Source: Azotosporobacter soli
GTDB lineage: Bacteria > Bacillota > Negativicutes > SG130
Direction: 5' to 3'
Length of the DNA: 64,000 nt
Assembly (NCBI RefSeq): GCF_030542965.1
Contig: NZ_JAUAOA010000006.1
Location: forward strand, 62,001-126,000
A program made the translations under genes and the position numbers. Of the stretch, positions 8,335 through 17,407 are shown in pieces. The notes below the pieces were generated by a model. It had not been told where the DNA came from, ran no database searches, and was given only the letters and a program-made list of their open reading frames with translations. Numbering within the stretch: position 1 is the stretch's first letter; every line of letters starts with the position of its first letter.

Positions 8335-8770
8335 CTATACCCCTTCTTCCTTTTTCATATTCATCGATCAGTTCTTTTTCCGCCGGGCTGATAAACGCAT
8401 GCTGCAGCATGAAGCGCAAGAGTCCGTCCATCGTTTCCGGACTCAGAACATGTTCGAGCTTGCAGGCATCCTCGGCAGCCGTCTCCGGCGTAACGCCGAG
8501 AGCGCCGGTAAGAAAACTCGTCAAAACGCGATGGCGGTTGTGGATGCAGCGCGCCAGTTCTTTGCCCTGTTTCGACAAAGAGATGCTCTGATAAGGAGCA
8601 TAATGCACCAGTTCGCGCTTCGCCAAGCTTTGCAGCGCGCCGGTAACACTGGCCATCTTCACGCCCATCCGTTCCGCCACATCCTTGACGCGTACAACAT
8701 CACGGTCTTTGCCGATCTCGTAAATCGACTCCAGATAATTTTCCATGCTGGGCGAAACCGAACATTTCAT
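8327..8770 (-). CDS. DtxR/MntR family metal-dependent regulator
   Basis: 147 residues. A winged helix (about 8-70) contains EIGKDRDVVRVKDVAERMGV and TGALQSLAKRELVHY. A metal-binding and dimerisation domain follows, with the family residues in EDACKLEHVLSPETMDGLLRF (E, C, H ligands). The last SH3 domain of DtxR is absent, as in MntR and IdeR-short forms. It heads the feo operon and so most likely represses it when Fe(II) or Mn(II) is plentiful, autoregulating through the palindromes at 8792-8806 and 8848-8862. Whether it senses Fe or Mn cannot be told from sequence alone; the feo context favours iron. Confidence 0.9.
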   Translation of the reverse strand: MKCSVSPSMENYLESIYEIGKDRDVVRVKDVAERMGVKMASVTGALQSLAKRELVHYAPYQSISLSKQGKELARCIHNRHRVLTSFLTGALGVTPETAAEDACKLEHVLSPETMDGLLRFMLQHAFISPAEKELIDEYEKGRRGIDG

Positions 8771-8791
8771 TGACGTTCTCCCATCGTTCTT

Positions 8792-8869
8792 TGAGATTCA
8801 TTCTCACTGAGAGCTTAAAAAATAAAACCCTTTGCCATGATTATAATAAGAATCAATCTCAATTGTCAA
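8792..8869 (-). promoter_or_regulatory. feo operon promoter with two iron-box palindromes
   Basis: A sigma-A promoter on the minus strand has TTGACA at 8869-8864 and TATAAT at 8845-8840 with an 18-base spacer. Filling the spacer (8848-8862) is TTGAGATTGATTCTT, and after the start site (8792-8806) is a perfect inverted repeat TGAGATTCATTCTCA. Both resemble Fur/DtxR iron boxes (TGAGA...TCTCA). A repressor bound there would block both polymerase binding and escape. Confidence 0.75.
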
Positions 8870-8967
8870 TAACTATTTAGCCGGTATTTGTTTATACTGT
8901 TAACAAAAGGATTCTTCGTTCGGATGAAGAAGTCTTCTTACTAATCCGGACTCAGCAAGGAGGAACT

Positions 8968-9258
8968 ATGAAAAGCGAAGATCCTAACAGCAGTCGGCCG
9001 GTCGAGCAGCTAGAGCGCTTAGCCCGCCACCTGGAGGCCTTAAACATTGCCGACTATCTGGAATCGCTGGAAAAACCGCGGAAACTGATCGTGACGAATT
9101 TCATCGCCGGCATCTCCAGGGGCTTAGGCTTTGCAATCGGCACAACCATCGTATTCGCACTCGTCATTGATATTCTGCGCCGCATCATCTTGTTGCATTT
9201 GCCGTTTATAAGCGCCTCGCTCATCGACTTCCTTCGACTTATTGATCTGAAGAAATAA
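8968..9258 (+). CDS. DUF5665-type small membrane protein
   Basis: 96 residues. A charged N-terminal part (LERLARHLEALNIADYLESLEKP) is followed by a GISRGLGFAIGTTIVFALVIDILRR membrane helix and a second hydrophobic stretch LHLPFISASLIDFL. The order matches the DUF5665 family, found widely in spore-forming Firmicutes; no function is known to me. The ATG follows AAGGAGGAACT. It stands alone between the feo promoter region and a bidirectional terminator. Confidence 0.75.
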   Translation: MKSEDPNSSRPVEQLERLARHLEALNIADYLESLEKPRKLIVTNFIAGISRGLGFAIGTTIVFALVIDILRRIILLHLPFISASLIDFLRLIDLKK

Positions 9259-9280
9259 TAGACAGACCACCTGTTGATAA

Positions 9281-9322
9281 AAGAAGACTTGCCAACGTCG
9301 CAATGTTGGCAAGTCTTCTTTT
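9281..9322. terminator. Bidirectional terminator between DUF5665 gene and EamA transporter
   Basis: The arms AGAAGACTTGCCAAC and GTTGGCAAGTCTTCT enclose a short loop and are flanked by A-run and T-run on the two sides, so the hairpin can stop transcripts from both directions. The converging genes end at 9258 and 9338. Confidence 0.9.
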
Positions 9323-9337
9323 ATCAGTATCTTTTCG

Positions 9338-10234
9338 TTACGCCGTTTTACGCTCTGTGCGGATGAACGCCTTCGGCTGTTTATCAAGCAGCGACAGCGC
9401 GATGCCGATAACAATGACAACGATGCCGACGCTCTGCGTCCAGCTAACCTGTTCCTGCAGAAAGAAGATCGAAGCCGCCATCACGACCGGAAGTTCGACC
9501 GAGCCGAGCAGTGAAGCCAGTCCGCTTCCGATTTTCGGCACGCCTTTGGCGAACAGATAGACCGGCAATACCATGCCGAACAGGCCCATCGCGCCGCCCC
9601 AGCGCCACATGCCGCGCAGGATCGAGCCGTCCATCAAAAAATCGGGCGAAAAGATCAACAGCGAAACAAGGAACGCACCGGTCACCATCCAGGTGTTGCG
9701 CACCAAAGTCGGCAGTTCCAGCGCAGCATGGCCGCTAAAATTGATGAAGAGCGTATACGACAGTGCTGACAGCAAACCGAGTATGATGCCCGTGTAAGGC
9801 ACTGCCTGGCCACCGCTTAGACCGGCGGCCAGCAAGGTTCCGCCAAGGATGCAGACCAGCGCGATCCAGCGCCAAAAGCCGGGACGGCGTTTCTTCCAGG
9901 CCCAGTCGACCATCAACCCGATCCAGGTGAACTGAAAGAGCAAAATGACCGCGTAGGAAGCGGGCAGCTCTTTGAGTGACTGATAATAAAAGACGCCGGT
10001 GAGACCCGACAGCGCGCCGCCGCCCAACAACAAGAGCAGAGTCGGCAGCGGCACCGCCCAAAGCTGCCGCCAGCGAAACAGGCTGAGACACCAAAAAGTC
10101 AATGCGCCGAAGAACATCTGGCTGCAGACCACCTGCGCCGGATTGAAACCTTCACTGTAGGCCATTTTCGTAAATGTTGACAGAATCCCGTACGAAGCGG
10201 AACCAATCAAGACCAGTAACGCAGAAAACCACAT
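9338..10234 (-). CDS. EamA (DMT) family transporter
   Basis: 298 residues, ten predicted membrane helices in two EamA repeats (about 8-135 and 150-290), with GVFYYQSLKELPASYAVILLFQFTWIG and the equivalent GSGLASLLGSVELPVVMAASIFFLQE in the second half. EamA proteins of the drug/metabolite transporter group export amino acids or other small metabolites; the substrate is not evident. The ATG follows GAAGGAGG. A 170-base structured leader with a hairpin covering this ribosome site lies upstream (10235-10408), so expression is probably controlled by an RNA switch or by translation. Confidence 0.88.
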   Translation of the reverse strand: MWFSALLVLIGSASYGILSTFTKMAYSEGFNPAQVVCSQMFFGALTFWCLSLFRWRQLWAVPLPTLLLLLGGGALSGLTGVFYYQSLKELPASYAVILLFQFTWIGLMVDWAWKKRRPGFWRWIALVCILGGTLLAAGLSGGQAVPYTGIILGLLSALSYTLFINFSGHAALELPTLVRNTWMVTGAFLVSLLIFSPDFLMDGSILRGMWRWGGAMGLFGMVLPVYLFAKGVPKIGSGLASLLGSVELPVVMAASIFFLQEQVSWTQSVGIVVIVIGIALSLLDKQPKAFIRTERKTA

Positions 10235-10443
10235 AAAAAAAACCTCCTTCTTGCGGAGATTGGAAAAAGTCCCGTTGCATTTTTAACTCGCGAGCCCACT
10301 GCAATGCGCATGTCCTGCGCCGTCTCTTGGATTCCCAGATTTATCTTGCACTTGAAACCTTTCGGCAACCGCCGTTGCGTCGTTTATCCTTTTTACGGAA
10401 CACGCACCCGTCCTATTATAACTGCGCACGTGACGTGACACAA
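10235..10443 (-). promoter_or_regulatory. Promoter and structured 5' leader of the EamA transporter gene (possible riboswitch)
   Basis: The promoter has TATAAT at 10420-10415 and TTGTGT at 10443-10438 with a 17-base spacer. The leader of about 170 bases has clear local hairpins: CAAC-GGCG-GTTG, GCGCA-GGACA-TGCGC, and a GCATT/AATGC closing pair. Just before the gene, AATCTCC (10261-10255) pairs with GGAGGTT (10247-10241) across a 7-base loop, followed by eight T. This hairpin hides the ribosome site and also looks like an intrinsic terminator. I could not match the leader to a known class (lysine, SAM, cobalamin, c-di-GMP, guanidine and T-box were compared from memory). Confidence 0.5.
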
Positions 10444-10496
10444 GGACAATTAAGGCCCGTCTGCCGCTTTGTACGCTCGCTTCTTTTGATTATAAA

Positions 10497-10530
10497 GAAA
10501 AAGGACCGGGCAATCGCCGCGATCCTTGCT
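10497..10530 (-). terminator. Terminator of the DUF3298 gene
   Basis: On the minus strand AAGGATCG pairs with CGGTCCTT (one bulge) and a TTTTTC run follows, a few bases after the stop at 10534. Confidence 0.65.
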
Positions 10531-10533
10531 CTT

Positions 10534-11505
10534 TCACCACTTTTGTGCGCCGCCTTTATAAGTCTTGCCCTGCCATTTCAAATACGCGGTGCATTCAAAG
10601 TGCCGGTTATCGGCCATCGTGCTGGCGGTCGGCTGACGCACAATCGTCACCGACAGGTCGCTGCCCAAGTTGTACACCCAAGTATCGCCGGTGTACGCCG
10701 GGCGATCATAGGCGAGCTTCTGGTCGACCAGCGTTTCAAACACGCCGCGGAAACGGATGAATTCACCCGGCCGGATATCGATATGCCAAAACGGTTCTTC
10801 ACCGATCAGGATAAAGCCCGGTTCGATGTCGGCGACTTCACGCACCCATTCGCCGGCCAGATCGCGGTACGGAATCATAAAGCGGACAAAGCCGTTCGAG
10901 TACGGCGCGATTTCATACGGCGCATAATAAAGGACCAGACCGTCCTCAGTCAGATAGAATTTCTGCTGGTCGGTCACTTCGGGACGCACGAGAAGGTCGA
11001 GTTCTTTGCGTTCGATCGCTTCGTTCTTGACGCGCTCGGTCAGATACGTCTTATAGTCGAAGCCCGGCTTGAAGAGGTCCGCCAGTTTATAATTCTTTCC
11101 GGTATCGAGATTCACGGTCACTGCATTTTCAAACGGCATGCCATGCGCGCCGCCGATGAAGAGATAGCCGTTCTGCACCAGGCTGACCCAGGGGCCGCTG
11201 TCGTAATATACGCGATAATTTCCGGCAAAGCTCATGCTTTTCTTGATGCTTTCCGGCAACGCGGTTTGGCTGCGGTTCTCATCGCGCTGCTTAATGTAGT
11301 CCGCCATGATTCCCTGCAAATTTTTGACGAATTGCGCGTTCAGCGCCTCAAGCGCCGCCGGACTCGCGCCGCTGGTCACGACCGGCACCGTGCCCTTGAC
11401 GTCTTTGTATTGGATATCCTTGCCGACGATCGCCGCCGCTTCCGCCGCACTGTTCACGAAAAGCGGGCAAAGCGCGATTGCCAGTATGCCAAGCCATTTA
11501 TTCAT
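10534..11505 (-). CDS. Exported protein with DUF3298 domain and a COG3650-like tail
   Basis: 323 residues from the ATG at 11505, which has GAGGGG upstream; an earlier in-frame start would add 14 residues ahead of the signal. A signal peptide MNKWLGILAIALCPLFVNSA-AEA opens the protein. Residues about 30-195 resemble the DUF4163/DUF3298 pair of RsiV and PdaC: GGAHGMPFENAVTVNLDTGK, then FYLTEDGLVLYYAPYEIAPY. The last 90 residues resemble a small envelope domain (IGEEPFWHIDIRPG ... TMADNRHFECTAYLKWQGKTY) seen in COG3650-type lipoproteins. It should act outside the cytoplasmic membrane, perhaps binding a peptidoglycan or lysozyme-like ligand; this is inference. It is a single gene between two terminators. 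Confidence 0.75.
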   Translation of the reverse strand: MNKWLGILAIALCPLFVNSAAEAAAIVGKDIQYKDVKGTVPVVTSGASPAALEALNAQFVKNLQGIMADYIKQRDENRSQTALPESIKKSMSFAGNYRVYYDSGPWVSLVQNGYLFIGGAHGMPFENAVTVNLDTGKNYKLADLFKPGFDYKTYLTERVKNEAIERKELDLLVRPEVTDQQKFYLTEDGLVLYYAPYEIAPYSNGFVRFMIPYRDLAGEWVREVADIEPGFILIGEEPFWHIDIRPGEFIRFRGVFETLVDQKLAYDRPAYTGDTWVYNLGSDLSVTIVRQPTASTMADNRHFECTAYLKWQGKTYKGGAQKW

Positions 11506-11530
11506 CGTATCCCCTCTTTCTCCGTCTGGC

Positions 11531-11560
11531 AAAAAGGAGCCTGCCACGGGCAGACTCCTT
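11531..11560 (-). terminator. serS terminator
   Basis: On the minus strand AAGGAGTCTGCC pairs with GGCAGGCTCCTT (one mismatch), then TTT. It lies right after the serS stop at 11569. Confidence 0.85.
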
Positions 11561-11568
11561 GCAGCGTT

Positions 11569-12837
<1,269 letters not shown>

Positions 12838-13012
12838 CTATAATTCCTCCCTCTGCGCCGCTGGCTAAGCAGCCGCACTTATATCCCGCTCTCGACTTGA
12901 CATTTGTTCAGACCAACAGAAGAAAGACCCCCGCTTATCCGTCAACGAGAGTCATGCTATCCCGAAAAGAAAACGTTACTTTATTGTACACCAGTCGACT
13001 TACCCTTGTAAA
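12838..13012 (-). promoter_or_regulatory. serS promoter and leader with long-range stem
   Basis: TTTACA (13012-13007) and TACAAT (12988-12983), 18 bases apart, form the promoter. In the leader CTCTCGTTGAC (12951-12941) can pair with GTCAAGTCGAGAG (12901-12889), closing a loop of about 40 bases, and a TGCG-GCTG/CAGC-CGCA hairpin follows before the ribosome site. I see no terminator, so control, if any, would be at another step. Confidence 0.5.
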
Positions 13013-13021
13013 GCAGGCCTC

Positions 13022-14026
13022 TCAGGCGGTCTGATCATCTTCAGCGACGCCGGAAACAAGCCCCGCCGTCTGCACGAACGCCCGGAAACGTTCCGCCAGT
13101 TCGGGATCGAACTGCTGACCGCTGCAGCGCTCGATTTCTTCCAGCGCCTGCGCGGTGGAACGGGCAGCCGAGTAACAGCGCACGCTGGTCATCGCGTCAT
13201 ACGCATCGCAAATCGCCAGCATGCGGCTATGAAACGGAATCTGCGCGCCGCCGATCCCGTCCGGATAGCCTTTGCCATCGTAACGTTCATGATGATGACG
13301 CACCATATGCGCCAAGTCTTCGAAGCCGACCACTTCCTGCAGAATTTCCGCGCCCTTCGCAGAGTGGCGTTTGATCTCCTCATATTCCGGCTCGCTGAGC
13401 CGCCCCGGCTTATTCAGCACCTGTTCCGAAATGCCGATCTTGCCGACATCGTGGATCAGGCCGGCAATATAAGCCATGGTGATTTCTTCGGTCGGCAAAG
13501 AAAGGTATTCGGCAAAGCCGCCCATCAAGCCGGAAACATTGTCGCTGTGCAGCCTTGTATATTGATCCCGCGCATGAATCGCCTTGGTAAACGCATTCAA
13601 GATGCTGACATTCACTTCGCCGAGCTGAAATTCCATCCGTTTGAAGCGATTGATGCTGACATACGTCCCCACCGCATATTCGGCGCGGCCTTTCTCATCC
13701 TTAAGCAAAAAAGTGTTGACGAGGAACCAGCTGCCCTGCCCGGCCGAAGCCAGACGCAGGTAAACCTCGCGGCCGAGGACAGGAATCTCCTTGTCCATCG
13801 ATTCGACCAGCGGACCGACATATTCGCCGCAGCCTTTTACCTTGCGCCCTTCATGGAAGACCTTCAACAGAGAGCGCTGCAGGACCTCGCGCCGATTGAT
13901 CCGCCACATGTTGCACAGGGAGTCGTTAATAAAGGCCACTTTGAAATCTTTGTCGATGACCAGCATTCCATGAAACATATTTGATTCAATAGCGCCGCTG
14001 ATGCGCTGCAACAATTCTTCTGCCAT
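13022..14026 (-). CDS. PAS and HD-GYP domain protein, probable c-di-GMP phosphodiesterase
   Basis: 334 residues. A PAS domain covers about 10-130 (MLVIDKDFKVAFINDSLCNMW). HD-GYP spans about 140-320 with the catalytic HD pair at 192-193 (GLIHDVGKIGIS) and the HHERYDGKGYPDG signature at 245-257. Such proteins hydrolyse cyclic di-GMP to GMP in response to a PAS signal. There are no membrane helices, so it is cytoplasmic. The start ATG at 14026 has only a weak ribosome site (GAGGAG 13 bases before). It lies between the TrxB-like gene and serS, all on the minus strand, with gaps of about 110 and 185 bases. Confidence 0.9.
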   Translation of the reverse strand: MAEELLQRISGAIESNMFHGMLVIDKDFKVAFINDSLCNMWRINRREVLQRSLLKVFHEGRKVKGCGEYVGPLVESMDKEIPVLGREVYLRLASAGQGSWFLVNTFLLKDEKGRAEYAVGTYVSINRFKRMEFQLGEVNVSILNAFTKAIHARDQYTRLHSDNVSGLMGGFAEYLSLPTEEITMAYIAGLIHDVGKIGISEQVLNKPGRLSEPEYEEIKRHSAKGAEILQEVVGFEDLAHMVRHHHERYDGKGYPDGIGGAQIPFHSRMLAICDAYDAMTSVRCYSAARSTAQALEEIERCSGQQFDPELAERFRAFVQTAGLVSGVAEDDQTA

Positions 14027-14133
14027 GATTGCTCTTGCGTCTCCTCATCCTTAGTGTGTCTGCGGAGCATCGATATGTCTTTCCTTTATTCCCGCCGGGA
14101 TTAAAAACTCCTGCTCGAAGGCCCGTTTTTTAA

Positions 14134-15048
14134 TTAAACATTCTTTTGAATTTTATCGCTCGCCCCGTCCGCCGTTTTCCGGCTTTGCTGATCGAGATAC
14201 TGGATCGCGCTGAATACCGCGACCAGGCCTTCGCCGGTCGCCTTGGCGATCTGCCAGGGCTTGCCGGTGCAGTCGCCCGCCGCGAATACGCCGGGAATAT
14301 TCGTCGCCATGTCCCGTTTTACCAAAATCACATCGCCTGCGCCTAGTTCGAGTCCCGGCAGGATGTTTTCCACCGGATCGGAATGCCGCAGGATGAATAC
14401 GCCATCCACTTTCAGCGTCCCCTTGTCGGTGATCAGTTCATCCACCGTCTGCTTGCCGACGACTTCAAGCGGTTTGCTGTGCAGCACTTCCACCTTGTCA
14501 TTGACGCAAGGCGTTTCTTTGTACTGCGGCAGATAATGCACATTCAGGCAGATTTCGCTGAGATAATCGGCCTCGGACTCGCCCTCCGGCGTATACGAAA
14601 TAACCGCCACATCGCGACCCCGGTAGAGCATGCCGTCACAAGTGGCGCAATAGCTCACGCCGCGGCCGAGCAGTTCACGTTCGCCGCCAAGCAGTACCGC
14701 ACTGGTCACGCCGGTGGTCAGGATGATCGTCTTCGCCTCATAGGTCGCGTCGGGCGTCAGCAAGGTAAACATTTCATTGCCGGGGAAAATATTCATCACC
14801 TTTTCCTTGATCAGCGTCGGCTGATGTTTCAGGCAATGGTCGGCGAACTGTCGCATCATCTCCTGTCCGCTTAGCTCCGGCAGGCCCAGATAATTTTCCA
14901 CCGTATGCGCCTTCTGCAATTTTTGGCTGAAACTGCGGTGCTCAAAGAGCGCCACCTGTTTATTTCGGATGCGTCCGGTCAGCGCGGCCGATAGTCCGGC
15001 CGGTCCGCCGCCGATGACGGCTATATCAAAGACTGGTTTCTTCGTCAT
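14134..15048 (-). CDS. Thioredoxin reductase-like NAD(P)/FAD oxidoreductase
   Basis: 304 residues from the ATG at 15048 (GGAGGG 6 bases upstream). The FAD-binding GGGPAG lies at residues 13-18, the redox-active CATC at 134-137, and the C-terminal FAD motif GVFAAGDCTGKPWQIAKATGEG near 258-279. It belongs to the TrxB/AhpF-like group, but the middle NAD(P) GXGXXA motif is poorly kept (VAVISYTPEGESEADYLSE), as in ferredoxin- or flavin-dependent thioredoxin reductases (DFTR/FFTR-like). It probably reduces thioredoxin or a related dithiol protein with an electron donor other than NADPH; that detail is inference. Confidence 0.85.
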   Translation of the reverse strand: MTKKPVFDIAVIGGGPAGLSAALTGRIRNKQVALFEHRSFSQKLQKAHTVENYLGLPELSGQEMMRQFADHCLKHQPTLIKEKVMNIFPGNEMFTLLTPDATYEAKTIILTTGVTSAVLLGGERELLGRGVSYCATCDGMLYRGRDVAVISYTPEGESEADYLSEICLNVHYLPQYKETPCVNDKVEVLHSKPLEVVGKQTVDELITDKGTLKVDGVFILRHSDPVENILPGLELGAGDVILVKRDMATNIPGVFAAGDCTGKPWQIAKATGEGLVAVFSAIQYLDQQSRKTADGASDKIQKNV

Positions 15049-15172
15049 CACAATCCCTCCTTCCGGTCTCTATTATTTCCCTTGCCAATGCGTTAATTCC
15101 TGCTAACGGCAGCAGGGAATCGCGCCCTTTTGTCAAAATAGACAGTATCCGAGATAAAGGAGTGGATGCAAG

Positions 15173-15415
15173 GTGAAATTAACTGTAGAGTGTCCCGAAT
15201 GCAATGCCGATTTCAAGGTCGATGTTGAAGCGCTGGCTAAAAAAGTAGCACCGCTGAAATGCGCCAGTTGCGGCATGACCGCCGCTCCCGACATCCAGAC
15301 TGCTTATGAAAATGTCGGCAAAAGCCTCTCCGATCTTTGCTGCTGCTGCGACGAAACCGCCGAGCAATGGCTGCCAAAACAAGTGGAATCGGTAAAACAA
15401 GTAAAAGGCAAATAA
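15173..15415 (+). CDS. Small zinc-ribbon-like Cys-rich protein
   Basis: 80 residues with a GTG start at 15173 after AAAGGAG. CPEC near 8-11 and CASC near 30-33 make a zinc knuckle pair, and a CCCC run lies at about 56-59. I do not recognise the family. The divergent neighbour is the TrxB-like flavoprotein, 124 bases away, so a thiol or metal role is possible but unproven. A strong terminator follows at once. Confidence 0.7.
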   Translation: MKLTVECPECNADFKVDVEALAKKVAPLKCASCGMTAAPDIQTAYENVGKSLSDLCCCCDETAEQWLPKQVESVKQVKGK

Positions 15416-15419
15416 GATG

Positions 15420-15467
15420 AAACAAAGGAAACCCGGACAGCTATAGCTGCCCGGGTTTCCTTTGTTT
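15420..15467. terminator. Bidirectional terminator between the Cys-rich gene and cstA
   Basis: AAACAAAGGAAACCCGG pairs with CCGGGTTTCCTTTGTTT, with an inner AGC-TATA-GCT loop. It serves the converging genes ending at 15415 and 15475. Confidence 0.92.
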
Positions 15468-15474
15468 CATACCA

Positions 15475-17265
15475 CTATATTGCTTTTTGTTGCAACTGCG
15501 GTTTCTGATTTTGCTCATTGCGGATCTGTTGCCAAACGCGAATCGAATCGGCAATGACGAAGACCACAAGCACGATCATAATCGCACTGGCGCCGGCCAG
15601 CAGATAATTTTTCTGCGGCAGATAATTCGTCGTGATATTGAGATAACCGGCCGCAACGGTGGTTACCGCCAGGAAACACATCGGCGTAATCGTCGTCCAA
15701 GTATAACGCCCTTTGCCCATTCTGAACAGCACCGTCGTACCGATCGCCAAAGCCATGCTGGCCAGCAGTTGGTTCGCTACGCCGAACAGCGGCCAGATTG
15801 TCGAGATGGAACCGCCATAGACTAGGTAGCCCCAGGCAAACGACATCCCGCCGCTGGTCAGGACAATGCCGGGAATCCAATGCGTATTTTTCAGCGGTTT
15901 GTATACCATGCCGCCCAGTTCCTGCAGCAAGTAACGGCCGACGCGCGTTCCGGCGTCGATCGTCGTCAGGATGAACAAAGCCTCAAACATGATCGCGAAA
16001 TGATACCAGAACGCCAACATGCTTTCGAGACCGGGAATCTTGGAGAAGATATGCGCCATGCCGACCGCGAGCGATACCGCTCCGCCCGGACGTCCGGCAA
16101 CATTTTCGCCCACCATTTGCGAGAGCATCGGCAAGTCCTGAATCTGCATATTCAGCTTGGCAAAGACAGCCGGTACGGTATTGATCGCAAAATAATCGGC
16201 AGGCACCAGGCTGGTCGCTGCAATCAAAGCCATCAACGCGACGAAGGATTCGACCAGCATGCCGCCGAAGCCGACCGCACGGATTTCCGCTTCGCTGGTC
16301 AGCATCTTCGGCGTCGTGCCGGTGGCGATCAACGAATGGAAACCGGAAATCGCGCCGCAGGCGATTGTGATGAACATATACGGCCAAACCGGTCCCGGAA
16401 TGATCGGGCCGCCGCCGTTGATAAACGGCGTCAGCGCAGGCATTTGAATTTCCGGCTGGACAATGACGATGCCCAGAGCCAGCGCTAAAATCGTGCCGAT
16501 CTTCATGTAAGTGCTAAGATAGTCGCGCGGCGCGAGAAGCAGCCAGACCGGCAGCGCCGCCGCGACGAAGCCGTACGCGGCGAGCAGAATCGAAAGCTGA
16601 CCGCGGCTGAAGGTAAAATACGGCGCAAGCCAAGAGTTTTGCACCATCGGACCGACAAAAACGCCGATCAGGACCAGACTGACGCCGATGAACGACGCTT
16701 CGCCGATCTGGCCGGGGCGCAGATAGCGCAGATACAGACCGACAAAAATAGCGATCGGAATCGTCACCGCGACGGTAAACGTACCCCACGGACTGTCGTA
16801 CAATGCGTTGACTACCGCAATCGCAAGCCCCGCCATCGTGATGACGAGAATGAAGAGAACCGCGACGCTGGTCGCGAGGCCGGAAGCCTTGCCGATTTCC
16901 TTTTTGGCGATTTCCGCCACCGACAATCCGTCATGCCGGACCGAGGCAAAAAGGATGACCATGTCATGCACTGCACCGGCGAAGACCGCGCCGATCAAAA
17001 GCCAGATCGTACCCGGCAGATAACCGAACTGAGCGGCCAGAACCGGGCCAACCAGCGGACCGGCGCCCGCGATCGCGGCGAAATGATGCCCGAACGTCAC
17101 CCATTTGTTGGTCGGTACATAATCGCGCCCGTCGTTGTGACGCACCGCAGGCGTCGTGCGCGAAGCGTCGAGCGTCAGAACTTTGGCCGCCATAAAAGCG
17201 CCATAGTAACGATAGGCCAGCGTCAATACCAACGCTGCAATGATAACCAGATAAATCGCATTCAT
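15475..17265 (-). CDS. cstA: CstA/BtsT family transporter (pyruvate or peptide)
   Basis: 596 residues with about 16 membrane helices. The family motifs NDGRDYVPTNKWVTFGHHFAAIAGAGPLVGP are present near residue 44-75 and GFHSLIATGTTPK near 305. E. coli CstA and BtsT import pyruvate with protons (CstA is also linked to peptides). BtsT is switched on by a LytS/LytTR pair, and here just such a pair is encoded upstream, so pyruvate uptake is the best guess. Three LytTR-type direct repeats (17349-17399) lie ahead of the -10 TACAAT (17310-17305), whose -35 is poor, as expected for an activated promoter. GGAGGG lies 12 bases before the ATG. Confidence 0.93.
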   Translation of the reverse strand: MNAIYLVIIAALVLTLAYRYYGAFMAAKVLTLDASRTTPAVRHNDGRDYVPTNKWVTFGHHFAAIAGAGPLVGPVLAAQFGYLPGTIWLLIGAVFAGAVHDMVILFASVRHDGLSVAEIAKKEIGKASGLATSVAVLFILVITMAGLAIAVVNALYDSPWGTFTVAVTIPIAIFVGLYLRYLRPGQIGEASFIGVSLVLIGVFVGPMVQNSWLAPYFTFSRGQLSILLAAYGFVAAALPVWLLLAPRDYLSTYMKIGTILALALGIVIVQPEIQMPALTPFINGGGPIIPGPVWPYMFITIACGAISGFHSLIATGTTPKMLTSEAEIRAVGFGGMLVESFVALMALIAATSLVPADYFAINTVPAVFAKLNMQIQDLPMLSQMVGENVAGRPGGAVSLAVGMAHIFSKIPGLESMLAFWYHFAIMFEALFILTTIDAGTRVGRYLLQELGGMVYKPLKNTHWIPGIVLTSGGMSFAWGYLVYGGSISTIWPLFGVANQLLASMALAIGTTVLFRMGKGRYTWTTITPMCFLAVTTVAAGYLNITTNYLPQKNYLLAGASAIMIVLVVFVIADSIRVWQQIRNEQNQKPQLQQKAI

Positions 17266-17304
17266 AATAGCAATAAACCCTCCTTGCTTTTTTCAATAAG
17301 CTCT

Positions 17305-17399
17305 ATTGTAGAATACCTTCAAATAATCTATCTGGATAGCAATGAGGGCTGAACGGAACAAACTCCTCCCTGAACGGAAAGGGAGGAGTCTGAATGGAA
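17305..17399 (-). promoter_or_regulatory. Activated cstA promoter with three LytTR direct repeats
   Basis: On the minus strand the repeats are TTCCATTCAG (17399-17390), TTCCGTTCAG (17379-17370) and TTCCGTTCAG (17358-17349), 20-21 bases apart, i.e. two helix turns. Each fits the LytTR half-site consensus [TA][AC][CA]GTTN[AG][TG] (the first has one mismatch). They stand just upstream of a promoter with TACAAT at 17310-17305 and a weak -35 (AGATAG). This is the expected layout for LytT-type activation of cstA. Confidence 0.75.
17362..17389 (-). terminator. lytT terminator hairpin enclosing a LytTR site
   Basis: ACTCCTCCC and GGGAGGAGT form a perfect 9-base-pair stem with a 10-base loop, followed on the minus strand by TTTGTTCC. 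It comes 19 bases after the lytT stop. The loop holds the middle LytTR half-site. Confidence 0.65.
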
Positions 17400-17407
17400 A
17401 TACTATT

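Noticed and set aside
10235-10408. Known riboswitch class (lysine, SAM, cobalamin, c-di-GMP, guanidine) in the EamA leader
   Set aside because: Only short words such as GCCGAAAGG matched; the conserved cores of these classes are not present, so I left it unassigned.
12838-13012. Possible T-box before serS
   Set aside because: The GGGTGGNACCGCG antiterminator core and terminator are absent.
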